Shown: one piece after another, positions 15,183-22,826 of the stretch
How positions within the stretch are numbered: the first letter of the stretch is position 1
How the letters are laid out: every line of letters begins with the position of its first letter
NCBI GenBank assembly: GCA_023389455.1
Contig: JAEWEJ010000140.1
Coordinates: 1 to 31,831, forward strand
From: Actinomycetes bacterium
GTDB lineage: Bacteria; Actinomycetota; Actinomycetes; Actinomycetales; Cellulomonadaceae
Direction: 5' to 3'
Length of the DNA: 31,831 nucleotides
The notes under the pieces: generated by a model
What the model was told of the DNA's origin: nothing
Databases searched by the model: none
What the model saw: only the letters and a program-made list of their open reading frames with translations
Program-made: the position numbers and the translations under genes

Positions 15183-18100
15183 GCACGATGACCGCCACAT
15201 CAGCGGTGTCCGTCACCGACCGGGGGGTTATCGGCGGCCGCGAGCTCGTCGCCATCCAGACGATCGACATCGCCCGGCTCACCCCGCACGTCACACCGAT
15301 CGTGTCCGGGGCGTTCATCGCGATCTCCGGTCGTGGCCCCAAGGGTGACTCCAACGGGTCCGGCAAAACCAGCTTCCAGGCGGCGGTCACGGTGCTGCTG
15401 GCCGACCCGCAGTGGCGGTTCGACATCAACGGCGGAGCCCTCGCGGCCGGGCTGCTGTTCCAGGCGGCCTCGGCCGGGTTGGACGTGTCGTACTCCGCCG
15501 ACCACGGCTACATCATCGGGGTGTTCGCCGACCCGGACTTTCCGATGCCAGACACGTCGGTGACGGTGTGGGTGCGATTGCAGACCACCAGCCCGCACCT
15601 GACGGTGCGCTCCACCCAGGGCATCGTTGTCGTGGACGCCGACAACGACGACGCCCGGTACAAGCAGGCGAACGACCTGTGGGCGTCGCTGCCGAAGTCG
15701 TCGCAGTGCTCGGCACGCAAGATGTCCGAGACCCTGTACGGCGACGCACCCCGGTGCCTGGCGTTCCTGGACACCCCGCTGCGCAAGGCCGCGCCGTCCC
15801 TGCTGTCGCAGGCGATGACAGACATGAGCCCGACGGACATCGGGCAGGCGCTCATCGACCTGGCCGGGATGCGGCACTCGTTCGACGCAGAGCATGACCA
15901 GCGCAACAAGCTCGCCGGCATGGAACGCGAACTCGTCGAGGCGCGCGTCAGACACCAGGAGCAGTTGCGGGTCGAGGATGCCGAGCTGGCCGCCATCAGG
16001 AACCGGGCCAAGGCCAGGGACCGGTTGACGTACGGGGCGCACATGTGGCGGTTGCACTTCGCCAAGCGCCTCATCGACGCGATACCTGAACACGCCCGCC
16101 TCACCAACGAGCTCGCCGACGCCAACGACACGATTCGGCTCGCGAAGGGCGAGGTTGACGTCGCGCGGGCGGCGTTGACGACGGTGAAGAACGACCAGGA
16201 CGCCCAACGCCGTGAACGCCAGGTGAAGGACGTCATGGAGCAGGCACGTGGGGCCGTCGAGCGGATCGACGCGGCCGTCAGCGAGTGGCGCGGACGCATC
16301 AACGGCGCGGACGAGAAGCGCCCCGCGTTGCAGCATGCGGCCCACGGGTGGGACGGCACCACCGTCCAGGACGCCACTGCTCAGCACGCCGCCGCCGTGG
16401 ACGCGCGCGCGACGGCGAAGGTGCACGCAATCCAAGCCCGGGAACGTGTCACGGCTGCGAACGGCGCGTTGGAGCAAGCCAAGACCGGTCGCAGCCCGCA
16501 CACCACGAACGTCATCGACGCGCTGCAAGCCGCCGGTGTCGGGTGCGTCGGCCTGGCTGACACCGTCACGCTCGACGAGACCGCACGCGCGTACTGGGAG
16601 CCGCTGCTCTGGCCGTGGCGCGACGCGATCGTCGTTTCCGGTGACCAGCTCAGCGCGGCAGTCCGTGCGGTCGCGCACCTGCCCGGCACCACCCTCGTGG
16701 CTGCTGACGACGCGACCCGCACCGCGGCTGCACCTGCCGGTGTGCAGTCCGCTGCACCGTTGGGTGCGTTCCTGAGCACGCTCGCGGCCCGGTCCCGGCA
16801 CGAGCACGACCCGCACCGCACGCACGATCTCGACGCAGGCATCGTCACCGTCGGCGGGTTCGACGCACCCGTCACCGGCAGGGACGCCCGTGTCGCCCAG
16901 GCGCAAGCCGCCCTGGACGCCGCCGTGAGTGAAGCAGACGCCAAGGTTGGCGAGCTCGCCGCCGCGGAGCGGAACCTGACCGAGGCGGAGCGGCGGTTGG
17001 AGGTCGCGACGGCGGCGCACGACCTCGCGGCACTCGAGGCCGCCATCACTGTGATGCACGAGCGGATCGAGGAGGCGGCCAAGCCGCGCCCGGCCACGTT
17101 CGCGGAGTACGAGGCCGCCGAAGCGCAATGGAAGGTCGCCGTCGCGGCCGTCAGCGGGCACCAGAGCCGTGTCCTGGCTGCCGAGATGGCGCTCAACGGC
17201 CGCGAGAAGGAGCACGCCGACGCCGTCGACGACCGCGCCCGGGTGCAGACGCGGCTCGACAAGCTGAACATCACGTACTGGACGCTCGGGTGGGGCGGCA
17301 CTGTAGAGGACGCGCAGGTCGCTCTCGACGCCGAACCTGAGGACGTGCGCAACCTCAAGCACGAGACGATCCGTCACCGTGCGACCGACGCGCTCGCCGA
17401 AGCGATCGACGCGTACGGGCACGACACCGACCTGTCCGACGACATCGCCGCCATCAAAGGCCGACGCTCCGAGCTAGAACCCGAAGAAGGCCGCGAGGAA
17501 GGGGCCGGTAAGCCGTTCCCGCCGTCGTTCGCCGAGCTGGCTTTGCCCTTGCAGACCCGGTTGGACGGGTCGGCCGAACGTGACCTGGTCATCGGCGCCG
17601 GGATTGAACGTGACCGAGCGCACCGCGAGCAGACCTTGGCGGAGCTCACCACCGAGATGCACGGTGCGTCGCGTTCGCTCACGGAGGTGCAGGACATGAT
17701 CGAGCGGTCCGTCGAGTCACGGTTCGCGCGGATGAGCACGGCGTTCAACACGTTGACGATCCAGCACGGCGGATTCGGTGGTGAGCTTCTCGTCGTCTCC
17801 GAACGACCCGAGACCGCGACCGGGGCGTGGAAGTGGCGGGTCACCCCGCAGTGGCGTCGGGCACGCGGGGCGAAGATGGTCAGCTACCAGCAGGCCGCCA
17901 ACGGTGCGCAGATCAAGGTCGCCGCGTTCCACGTCACGTTGTCCGCGTTGATCGCCGGTGACCCGGACGCGCGCGCCGGGCAGGTCCTGGTCATCGACGA
18001 GCTCGGCAACTCCCTGGGGGACGTGAACCGGCGCGACGTGCTCAAGTCGTTGCAGTCCGTCGCGGAAAGCAATCGGGTCACGATCCTCGGGGTGTGCCAG

Positions 18101-18271
18101 GACTCCGTGCTCGACGACGCGGTGACCGCCTCTCGTGAGCTGTTGTGGTTCACCCACGCGTCCGTCGATCACCCGTACAACCAGCCGGTCAAGGCGTGGG
18201 GGTACGACGACGAGCGGCGACGGGTCGACCTGCTCGGTGAGCAGGTGCGCGCCGGACGACCGTGGCTGTGA
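15179..18271 (+). CDS. JetC-like SMC ATPase
   Basis: A 1030-residue SMC-like ATPase, expected to form a V-shaped dimer that translocates or extrudes DNA. The N-terminal ATP-binding part has Walker A GPKGDSNGSGKTS (about residues 53-65). Coiled-coil character runs from about 235 to 430 (MERELVEARVRHQEQLRVED) and again from about 570 to 800. A hinge-like globular insert lies between them (GLADTVTLDETARAYWEPLL). The C-terminal head has a divergent signature region near YQQAANGAQIKVAAFHV and Walker B VLVIDELGNSLGDVNRRDVL at about 936-955. It is shorter than most SMC proteins, in line with the Jet/Muk/Mks type. It overlaps the genes before and after by 4 bp. Confidence 0.85.
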   Translation: MSTMTATSAVSVTDRGVIGGRELVAIQTIDIARLTPHVTPIVSGAFIAISGRGPKGDSNGSGKTSFQAAVTVLLADPQWRFDINGGALAAGLLFQAASAGLDVSYSADHGYIIGVFADPDFPMPDTSVTVWVRLQTTSPHLTVRSTQGIVVVDADNDDARYKQANDLWASLPKSSQCSARKMSETLYGDAPRCLAFLDTPLRKAAPSLLSQAMTDMSPTDIGQALIDLAGMRHSFDAEHDQRNKLAGMERELVEARVRHQEQLRVEDAELAAIRNRAKARDRLTYGAHMWRLHFAKRLIDAIPEHARLTNELADANDTIRLAKGEVDVARAALTTVKNDQDAQRRERQVKDVMEQARGAVERIDAAVSEWRGRINGADEKRPALQHAAHGWDGTTVQDATAQHAAAVDARATAKVHAIQARERVTAANGALEQAKTGRSPHTTNVIDALQAAGVGCVGLADTVTLDETARAYWEPLLWPWRDAIVVSGDQLSAAVRAVAHLPGTTLVAADDATRTAAAPAGVQSAAPLGAFLSTLAARSRHEHDPHRTHDLDAGIVTVGGFDAPVTGRDARVAQAQAALDAAVSEADAKVGELAAAERNLTEAERRLEVATAAHDLAALEAAITVMHERIEEAAKPRPATFAEYEAAEAQWKVAVAAVSGHQSRVLAAEMALNGREKEHADAVDDRARVQTRLDKLNITYWTLGWGGTVEDAQVALDAEPEDVRNLKHETIRHRATDALAEAIDAYGHDTDLSDDIAAIKGRRSELEPEEGREEGAGKPFPPSFAELALPLQTRLDGSAERDLVIGAGIERDRAHREQTLAELTTEMHGASRSLTEVQDMIERSVESRFARMSTAFNTLTIQHGGFGGELLVVSERPETATGAWKWRVTPQWRRARGAKMVSYQQAANGAQIKVAAFHVTLSALIAGDPDARAGQVLVIDELGNSLGDVNRRDVLKSLQSVAESNRVTILGVCQDSVLDDAVTASRELLWFTHASVDHPYNQPVKAWGYDDERRRVDLLGEQVRAGRPWL

Positions 18272-19605
18272 GCGAGGACGCCGTCGAGCGTTCACCCGAC
18301 GGGCGCCGACGGGTGTCGTGGGCGGACCCGAGCGACCAGGTGCGTGCGGTGCTGCCGCGTGTGGTCAGGAACGGGGAAGGTCGCGACCCTCTGGACCGGT
18401 ACGGGCGCGTCAAGACGGAGCGGCTATGGCTCGTGGCGAACGACCCACCGGCGCGGGACGCCACCGACCTCACTCTGGGCGACTCGGACTGGAACTGGGT
18501 CCTCGGAGCGGACCGGCGCGGCTGGGACGTGGTCCGCAAGCGGTGGGGAACCGGTGCGCTGGACGTAGCGATGGCGTTGGTCAGCGCCGGTGTGGTCGAG
18601 CTCGACGTGCACACCGCACCGGCAGGACGTCGCGACCACCGGCCCGCCGGCTGGGTGCTCTCCTCGCAGTGGTCGCAGCACCGGAAGCAACGCGTCCAGC
18701 AACGCGAGAACGAGCGGCTCACGGTGGCACGTGAAGCGTCCGACCTGGCCGACGAGGTGGAGGGCCTCGACCGTTCCCTCGCGCAGGCGCTGCGGGCCAC
18801 CGCTGGGCACACCGTCACGACGCGGGTGCTGCTCGCGGCCGGCCGGGATCTGCTCGACGGGGTGGCGCACGACGGGCCGCGCGCCTTCTCCCAGGTCCAC
18901 TTCGAGAACACGAAAGCTCGTGAGGACGCGCATAAGCTGCTGCGGGACGCCGGTGTCAGTGACGAGACGATTACGCGGCTTGGGCTGGCGCGTTCACCGC
19001 ACGTCGGCCTCGGTGGGGCGCTTGTCGTCCCGGGGTTGGACTTGACGATGTTCGCCGGTCCGGTTCGCCTTCGCGCGACCGGGAAGGATTGGGGGACCCG
19101 GCTGGGTGCGGACGCGACGGCGTTGGTGCTGGTGGAGAACCTTCAAGCGGCCGAGACCGTGTGCGACCGGTTCGGCGATGTCGCGGTCATCTGGTTCGCC
19201 GGGCAGCCAGCCGACACCGTGCTGGACGTGTGCCGGCCGTTGACCCACGAGGCCGCCGACCGGGGCATACCGGTCCTGCTCGCACCGGACGCCGACCTGG
19301 GAGGGGTGTACATCGCCCGGCGGCTCGCGCCGGCCTTGCGAGCCGGGCACAGCCCCACCGTCATCGATGTAGGGCAGTGGGCTCCGGCACCGACCCGGGC
19401 GTTCTCCGCGACCTCACAGGCGGCTTTGGTCAACCTCGCCCAGGACCCGAACCCGTGGGTGGCACGGTTCGCGGGGGACGTGCTCGAGCGTGGGTTCCCG
19501 GTGGAGCAGGAAGCCGCCATCCGGCGAGGGCTGGCGGCGACGCTGACCGCTCTCAGGGCAGACCGCTCGCCGAGGGGCTCGCAGACTGCACACATTGACT
19601 GGTGA
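18268..19605 (+). CDS. JetD-like Toprim nuclease subunit
   Basis: The predicted product has 445 residues. The C-terminal Toprim fold is recognisable: ALVLVENLQAAETV with the catalytic-type Glu290, then VIWFAGQPADTVLDV, then VLLAPDADLGGVYIARRLAP with Asp341 and Asp343. The E, GQP and D-x-D-x-G-x-x-IA series resembles the DUF2399-type Toprim domain. In Wadjet the JetD subunit uses such a domain to cut plasmid DNA trapped by the SMC complex. The N-terminal 280 residues include a charged helix (HRKQRVQQRENERLTVAREA). GTG 18268 is chosen because it gives the same 4-bp overlap (GTGA) as the other junctions; GTG 18262 is an alternative. Confidence 0.75.
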   Translation: MSEDAVERSPDGRRRVSWADPSDQVRAVLPRVVRNGEGRDPLDRYGRVKTERLWLVANDPPARDATDLTLGDSDWNWVLGADRRGWDVVRKRWGTGALDVAMALVSAGVVELDVHTAPAGRRDHRPAGWVLSSQWSQHRKQRVQQRENERLTVAREASDLADEVEGLDRSLAQALRATAGHTVTTRVLLAAGRDLLDGVAHDGPRAFSQVHFENTKAREDAHKLLRDAGVSDETITRLGLARSPHVGLGGALVVPGLDLTMFAGPVRLRATGKDWGTRLGADATALVLVENLQAAETVCDRFGDVAVIWFAGQPADTVLDVCRPLTHEAADRGIPVLLAPDADLGGVYIARRLAPALRAGHSPTVIDVGQWAPAPTRAFSATSQAALVNLAQDPNPWVARFAGDVLERGFPVEQEAAIRRGLAATLTALRADRSPRGSQTAHIDW

Positions 19606-19624
19606 CCGATCGCGACCGGTAGCC

Positions 19625-19673
19625 GGTCAAAGTACGACGCTCAGCCCCGGTCAATCTGTCCTACATCTCGACA
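19625..19673 (+). repeat. Right end RE2 (49 bp)
   Basis: GGTCAAAGTA at 19625, GGTCAATCTG at 19649, and the terminal CATCTCGACA at 19664-19673, only 20 bp behind the last gene of the SMC operon. It is followed by AATAGTCTGATTAC, which looks like the inner half of a left end without its TGTCGAGATG tip. Confidence 0.85.
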
Positions 19674-19735
19674 ATAGTCTGATTACCCGCCGTCGAGGGC
19701 ACTCGCGTACCTGTCGATGGCGTGCCACCACCAGA

Positions 19736-19775
19736 TGTCGAGATGGTGTGACCAATCGGACTGGATGGTCTGGCT
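19736..19775 (+). repeat. Left end LE3
   Basis: TGTCGAGATGGTGTGACC at 19736 followed by GATGGTCTGGCT at 19764-19775. The two subterminal repeats (19742 and 19764) keep the 22-bp spacing seen in LE4 and LE5. Compared with those, the CAAGATG word after TGTCGAGATG is missing, as if one GATG-bounded unit was deleted. The remaining sequence of 19606-19874 shows nothing else. Confidence 0.55.
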
Positions 19776-19874
19776 GCGCATTCGATCCCGTTCGCAATTG
19801 CGTTCTACGTTGGCCGAGCAGGGTAGTGATCGACCCGGCGGTGAACCATGCACGCGGTTCGGGCGCGGAGTGCG

Positions 19875-20465
19875 TCAGTCTTGTGCAGGCACGGTCACGC
19901 ACGGGCTGACTGGTCCCGTCGTGACGCCTGCGTCGACCCACACGCGAGAGCCGTCCGTTCCGATGCTGCCGTCGTCGTGGTGCACGTCGGGTAGCGGGAC
20001 GATGGACGCTGCGATGACCAGGATGCCGTCGTCGGGCACGGCGCCGGGCGGGAGGATGACGCGAAACGAGTGGTCGCCGGCGATGCTGACCGCGAGGCCA
20101 GGGGAGTCGAGGGGTGTGTATCGGCCGGGTGCGCACCGACCCCCGTCCTGCACGTAGGTCACATCGGCGGTGATGCCCTGTGCGGCGAGTTCGCGCTCAA
20201 GTCCGGCCGCATCCTCGATGCGGTTCACCTGCACGTCGACAGCACCGTTGCCGGTTCGGCTCACCGCCCACGCAGGGTCGGCCTGCAGGGTCGGGACCAG
20301 GACCGCTGTGCTGGCGATCGCGGCAGCCGCCGTGGCGGCGATGGCCCACGGACTCCGATGGCGAGCCCGATGCACAGGTGGAAGAACCGGCCGATGCTGG
20401 TCGCGCTCGACGAAGGTTCGCAGCTCGGCCAGGAGTCGGCTCTCGAAGGCGTCCAGCTGGGTCAT
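19875..20465 (-). CDS. Membrane-anchored partner protein of ECF sigma factor
   Basis: A 196-residue protein with a short cytoplasmic N-terminus (MTQLDAFESRLLAELRTFVE), one transmembrane helix at about 39-60 and an extracytoplasmic domain of about 130 residues ending VTVPAQD. Two cysteines of the outer domain (in GGRCAPG and SPCVTV) could pair. The coupled sigma gene upstream (ATGA overlap at 20462-20465) suggests a regulator or sensor of that sigma factor. However, the N-terminus is short and the usual zinc-binding H-x3-C-x2-C motif is absent, so classical anti-sigma activity is not proven. Confidence 0.7.
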   Translation of the reverse strand: MTQLDAFESRLLAELRTFVERDQHRPVLPPVHRARHRSPWAIAATAAAAIASTAVLVPTLQADPAWAVSRTGNGAVDVQVNRIEDAAGLERELAAQGITADVTYVQDGGRCAPGRYTPLDSPGLAVSIAGDHSFRVILPPGAVPDDGILVIAASIVPLPDVHHDDGSIGTDGSRVWVDAGVTTGPVSPCVTVPAQD

Positions 20466-21037
20466 GACGATCCTCCGGAGGGCGTGAGGGCGCCCTGGCG
20501 CAGACGCACCCGAGCGCGATGGAGCCGCACGCGCGCGGCCACGGTGGTGATCCCGAGTACCTCAGCCACCTGCGTGAGGGGCAGTTCGTCGACGACAACC
20601 AACTCGACGACATCGCGAAGCGCGTCCGGTAGCGCCACCAGTCCGTCGTGCAGGCCACGAGCCCTGGTCGCGGCGTCGATCTGCTCCTGCAACCGCTCGT
20701 ACGCGTCGGCGTCGACCAGTGCGCGTCCATCCACTCGGCGCATAGCCTCGCGCTCCTGCCCGACGGAGCGATGGTGGGCCGCGACGACGTGCCGGGCTAT
20801 ACCGATGAGCCATGCCACGGGTCGGCCCGCGTCAGGACGGTAGGAGGCCGCCGACTCGATGGCCCGCACGAACACATCGGCTGTCAGGTCCGCCACGACG
20901 AAGGGGTCACGGGTACGCCGAGCGATGAACTGCTCGACGTCCCGCACGTGCGCGCGATAGATCGCCTCGAGGGCGTCGCTGTCGTGCCCGATCCGGGCGC
21001 ACACGCCCGAGAGGTCAGGCGCCGAGGCAGTGCTCAT
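20462..21037 (-). CDS. ECF-type RNA polymerase sigma factor
   Basis: A 191-residue sigma-70 family protein of the extracytoplasmic-function group, which directs RNA polymerase to a small set of stress or envelope genes. Region 2 is visible as LEAIYRAHVRDVEQFIARRT through ADVFVRAIESAASYR and PVAWLIGIARHVVAAHHR. Region 4 is LPDALRDVVELVVVDELPLT followed by the helix-turn-helix QVAEVLGITTVAARVRLHRA. The ATG at 21037 follows GAGGGGAC. Its stop overlaps the start of the membrane partner gene. Autoregulation is usual in this group but no clear promoter pair was identified. It sits between right ends RE2 and RE3, so it may be cassette cargo. Confidence 0.93.
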   Translation of the reverse strand: MSTASAPDLSGVCARIGHDSDALEAIYRAHVRDVEQFIARRTRDPFVVADLTADVFVRAIESAASYRPDAGRPVAWLIGIARHVVAAHHRSVGQEREAMRRVDGRALVDADAYERLQEQIDAATRARGLHDGLVALPDALRDVVELVVVDELPLTQVAEVLGITTVAARVRLHRARVRLRQGALTPSGGSS

Positions 21038-21378
21038 GTCCCCTCTTGCTTCTGCACGACCGAAGCGTTACATCCTCGGTGGCAGCGTCCACGTCAGGGA
21101 GCCCAACCGGGCGGGTGCACTCGCGACGTGGGCGGGCGGGTGGCCGCCATCGCAGAGCGGACCCACGCGATACGGCCGGCTGCCACGAGGACCTCGAGCG
21201 ACTGGGGACATGCACGCGATGCGAGCAGCGGCGATCCGCTCCCAGCGCCCGGATCGCCGGTGCTCGACGTCCTTCAGGTCCGCCCCTGGCGACCTCGAGG
21301 TAGTGGCTGCCGAGTAATGCCCGCTGACCTCGAGGCCACCGTCCGTACATTGGCGGCGCCAGGCCGAGACCTGCAACG

Positions 21379-21427
21379 AGTCAAAGTACGACGCTCGAGC
21401 CCGGTCAATCTGCTTTGCATCTCGACA
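21379..21427 (+). repeat. Right end RE3 (49 bp)
   Basis: AGTCAAAGTA at 21379, GGTCAATCTG at 21403 (24 bp apart), then the terminal CATCTCGACA at 21418-21427. The second 50-bp direct repeat starts at the very next base. The sequence between the sigma gene and this end (21038-21378) shows no gene. Confidence 0.85.
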
Positions 21428-21477
21428 CCTACTTTGAAAATCCGCGACAGGTTTATTAAGTAGGGCGCGTGAACTAA
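21428..21477 (+). repeat. 50-bp direct repeat, copy 2
   Basis: 48 of 50 bases match 5639-5688 (C for T at position 16 and G for C at position 36). It fills the space between right end RE3 and left end LE4 almost exactly, with only TCGGT (21478-21482) remaining. Together the copies flank about 15.7 kb of the island. Confidence 0.85.
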
Positions 21478-21482
21478 TCGGT

Positions 21483-21533
21483 TGTCGAGATGCAAGCAAG
21501 ATGGTCTGACTGAACGGCGTCGATGGTCCGACT
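21483..21533 (+). repeat. Left end LE4
   Basis: TGTCGAGATGCAAGCAAG at 21483, then subterminal repeats GATGGTCTGACT (21500-21511) and GATGGTCCGACT (21522-21533), 22 bp apart. Confidence 0.8.
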
Positions 21534-21565
21534 GTCTGAAGCATCGCCGGGCCGGTGTGTTGGCC

Positions 21566-21940
21566 CTAGGACGCCTGGCGCCGTCGGGCCGCCTTCCGCA
21601 CTGCGATGACGGTGACGGCAAGCAGGCCGGCCACCGCGCACACGGGCATCAGGAACATCAGGGCGAGGATGAGCATCCCGTCTGCGGGCTCGATGCTGAT
21701 GCAGCTCATGGTCGGGTGCTGGCACGTGGGGGCGTCCGTGGTCAGCGACAGGACGACCCAGCCCACGAGTACAACCACAGCGGGGAGTGCCCAGGTCAGT
21801 CCGAGAGCCCACAGGTACGGCTTCAGACCGTTGCTGATCCGGATCCGCTCGGGCGGCACGGGGACGTCGAGCTTCAAGGCCGTTCCCTTCCGGAGCGTCG
21901 TCGTGGTGCGTGACGTGTCGAGTGTGCCGTAGATCGGCAC
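21566..21940 (-). CDS. Small two-helix membrane protein
   Basis: A 124-residue product. A 40-residue N-terminal cytoplasmic part is followed by helix 1 at about 42-66 (LWALGLTWALPAVVVLVGWV), an outer loop of about 20 residues with two cysteines (Cys73 and Cys80), and helix 2 at about 88-114. A basic end (RKAARRRQAS) follows. It lies alone inside the LE4-RE4 unit. The family is not recognised, and the function is unknown. Confidence 0.6.
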   Translation of the reverse strand: MPIYGTLDTSRTTTTLRKGTALKLDVPVPPERIRISNGLKPYLWALGLTWALPAVVVLVGWVVLSLTTDAPTCQHPTMSCISIEPADGMLILALMFLMPVCAVAGLLAVTVIAVRKAARRRQAS

Positions 21941-22113
21941 TACGTCCCGGGTCGGTTCTCGAGAGCGTCGACGGGGTCATGTCCCGGACGATGTCGGCGT
22001 GCTCTGGAGCGAGCAATCGTGACGCACCGGCCACGGAGACGTCCCTCATGCAACGAGCGGACCGCGCGGCGATTCTCCGTACTTCGACATGCCGGTGCTC
22101 TGTGCGCCCTGTT

Positions 22114-22162
22114 GGTCAAGGTAGCCCGCACAGGATCGGTCAATCTGCGCCGCATCTCGACA
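22114..22162 (+). repeat. Right end RE4 (49 bp)
   Basis: GGTCAAGGTA at 22114, GGTCAATCTG at 22138, and the terminal CATCTCGACA at 22153-22162. It is followed by AAGGGCGTCGATAGTCTGAC (22163-22182), which equals the inner half of left ends LE4 and LE5 without the TGTCGAGATG tip. Confidence 0.85.
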
Positions 22163-22239
22163 AAGGGCGTCGATAGTCTGACTACGGGCGCGCTTCATCC
22201 GGCAGTCCCCCCGGCTGGTGCGGCCGCGCGGTCGTTGAA

Positions 22240-22286
22240 TGTCGAGATGCAAGATACCTTGACTAAGCAGCGTCGATAGTCTGACT
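22240..22286 (+). repeat. Left end LE5
   Basis: TGTCGAGATGCAAGAT at 22240, with subterminal repeats GATACCTTGACT (22253-22264) and GATAGTCTGACT (22275-22286), 22 bp apart. No matching right end was found further right in the window. Confidence 0.8.
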
Positions 22287-22379
22287 AGACGACCGTGCAG
22301 CACGGCATCGACCTGCTGCTCACGACAGCCGATCGTTGCGTCATCATCTGCAGCGGTGCCCGACTGTGACCGATCGGCG

Positions 22380-22733
22380 CTAGTCAGCGTCTGGGTCGTC
22401 GGTCTCGGCGGCGATGATGCCCGGATCGAAGGGTGCCCAGTTCTTGTCGAGAGGTTGCGTCGCGCTGTCCGGCAGCTCCGTGCCAAGGTCGGCGAAGCAC
22501 AACTTCACCTCGTGCTCGTAGGCCTCTTCCGCAACGACCCGAACGGTCCAGACGTCCGGGGAGACGGTCAGCAACCCGCGCTTATCCATCTCGCGGATGT
22601 TCTCCAGGACGTTGACGGCCTCGACCATCAGATGGGCGACGAGTGGGACAGCCGCTCGGAAGCGTTCGCCTACACCCCAGCGCTTGGTCCGGTCACTCAA
22701 CCCTCTCACGGGACGATCCGAGGCCCCGGCCAT
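22380..22733 (-). CDS. Small hypothetical protein
   Basis: A 117-residue soluble product with no membrane segment. Segments are RTKRWGVGERFRAAVPLVAH, EAVNVLENIREMDKRGLLTV and WTVRVVAEEAYEHEVKLCFA, and the C-terminus is acidic (AAETDDPDAD). Codon use is consistent with a real gene. The start at ATG 22733 lacks a clear ribosome-binding site, and an internal Met near residue 36 is possible. It lies just inside left end LE5. The family is not recognised. Confidence 0.5.
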   Translation of the reverse strand: MAGASDRPVRGLSDRTKRWGVGERFRAAVPLVAHLMVEAVNVLENIREMDKRGLLTVSPDVWTVRVVAEEAYEHEVKLCFADLGTELPDSATQPLDKNWAPFDPGIIAAETDDPDAD

Positions 22734-22826
22734 ATCCGGGTGCGGCCGACGTTGCGCTCTGCTAGACCTGGGCGGACGGCCGACCCCCGCGTGGGAGGCA
22801 CGCGAGAGCGGCCGCAGGGGGCACCG

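Larger units (their letters stand above)
11968..19673. mobile_element. Putative cassette 2 (LE2 to RE2) carrying the SMC defence operon
   Basis: A 7.7-kb unit starting at left end LE2 and finishing at right end RE2, which begins only 20 bp behind the last stop codon of the operon. It contains one complete five-gene operon and about 735 bp of leader, and no transposase. The flanking 5-mers (CCGTT and ATAGT) do not match, so no target duplication is visible for this unit. Confidence 0.5.
21483..22162. mobile_element. Putative mini-cassette (LE4 to RE4) with one small gene
   Basis: A 680-bp unit with a complete left end at 21483 and a complete right end finishing at 22162, enclosing a single minus-strand small gene. 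There is no transposase. The outer 5-mers (TCGGT and AAGGG) differ, so there is no visible target duplication. Confidence 0.5.

Noticed and set aside
15200..17422. 740-codon minus-strand open frame
   Set aside because: Antisense to the SMC ATPase gene, with Arg/Val/Asp-rich low-information sequence and no motif.
21428..21477. Factor-independent terminator
   Set aside because: It contains only a 5-bp inverted pair and is shared as a 50-bp direct repeat with another site, which suits a mobile-element or recombination sequence better.
11913..22286. Integron with attC sites
   Set aside because: The repeats lack the attC core (RYYYAAC/GTTRRRY) and imperfect-hairpin layout, and no integron integrase is present. 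The subterminal-repeat layout fits transposon ends better.
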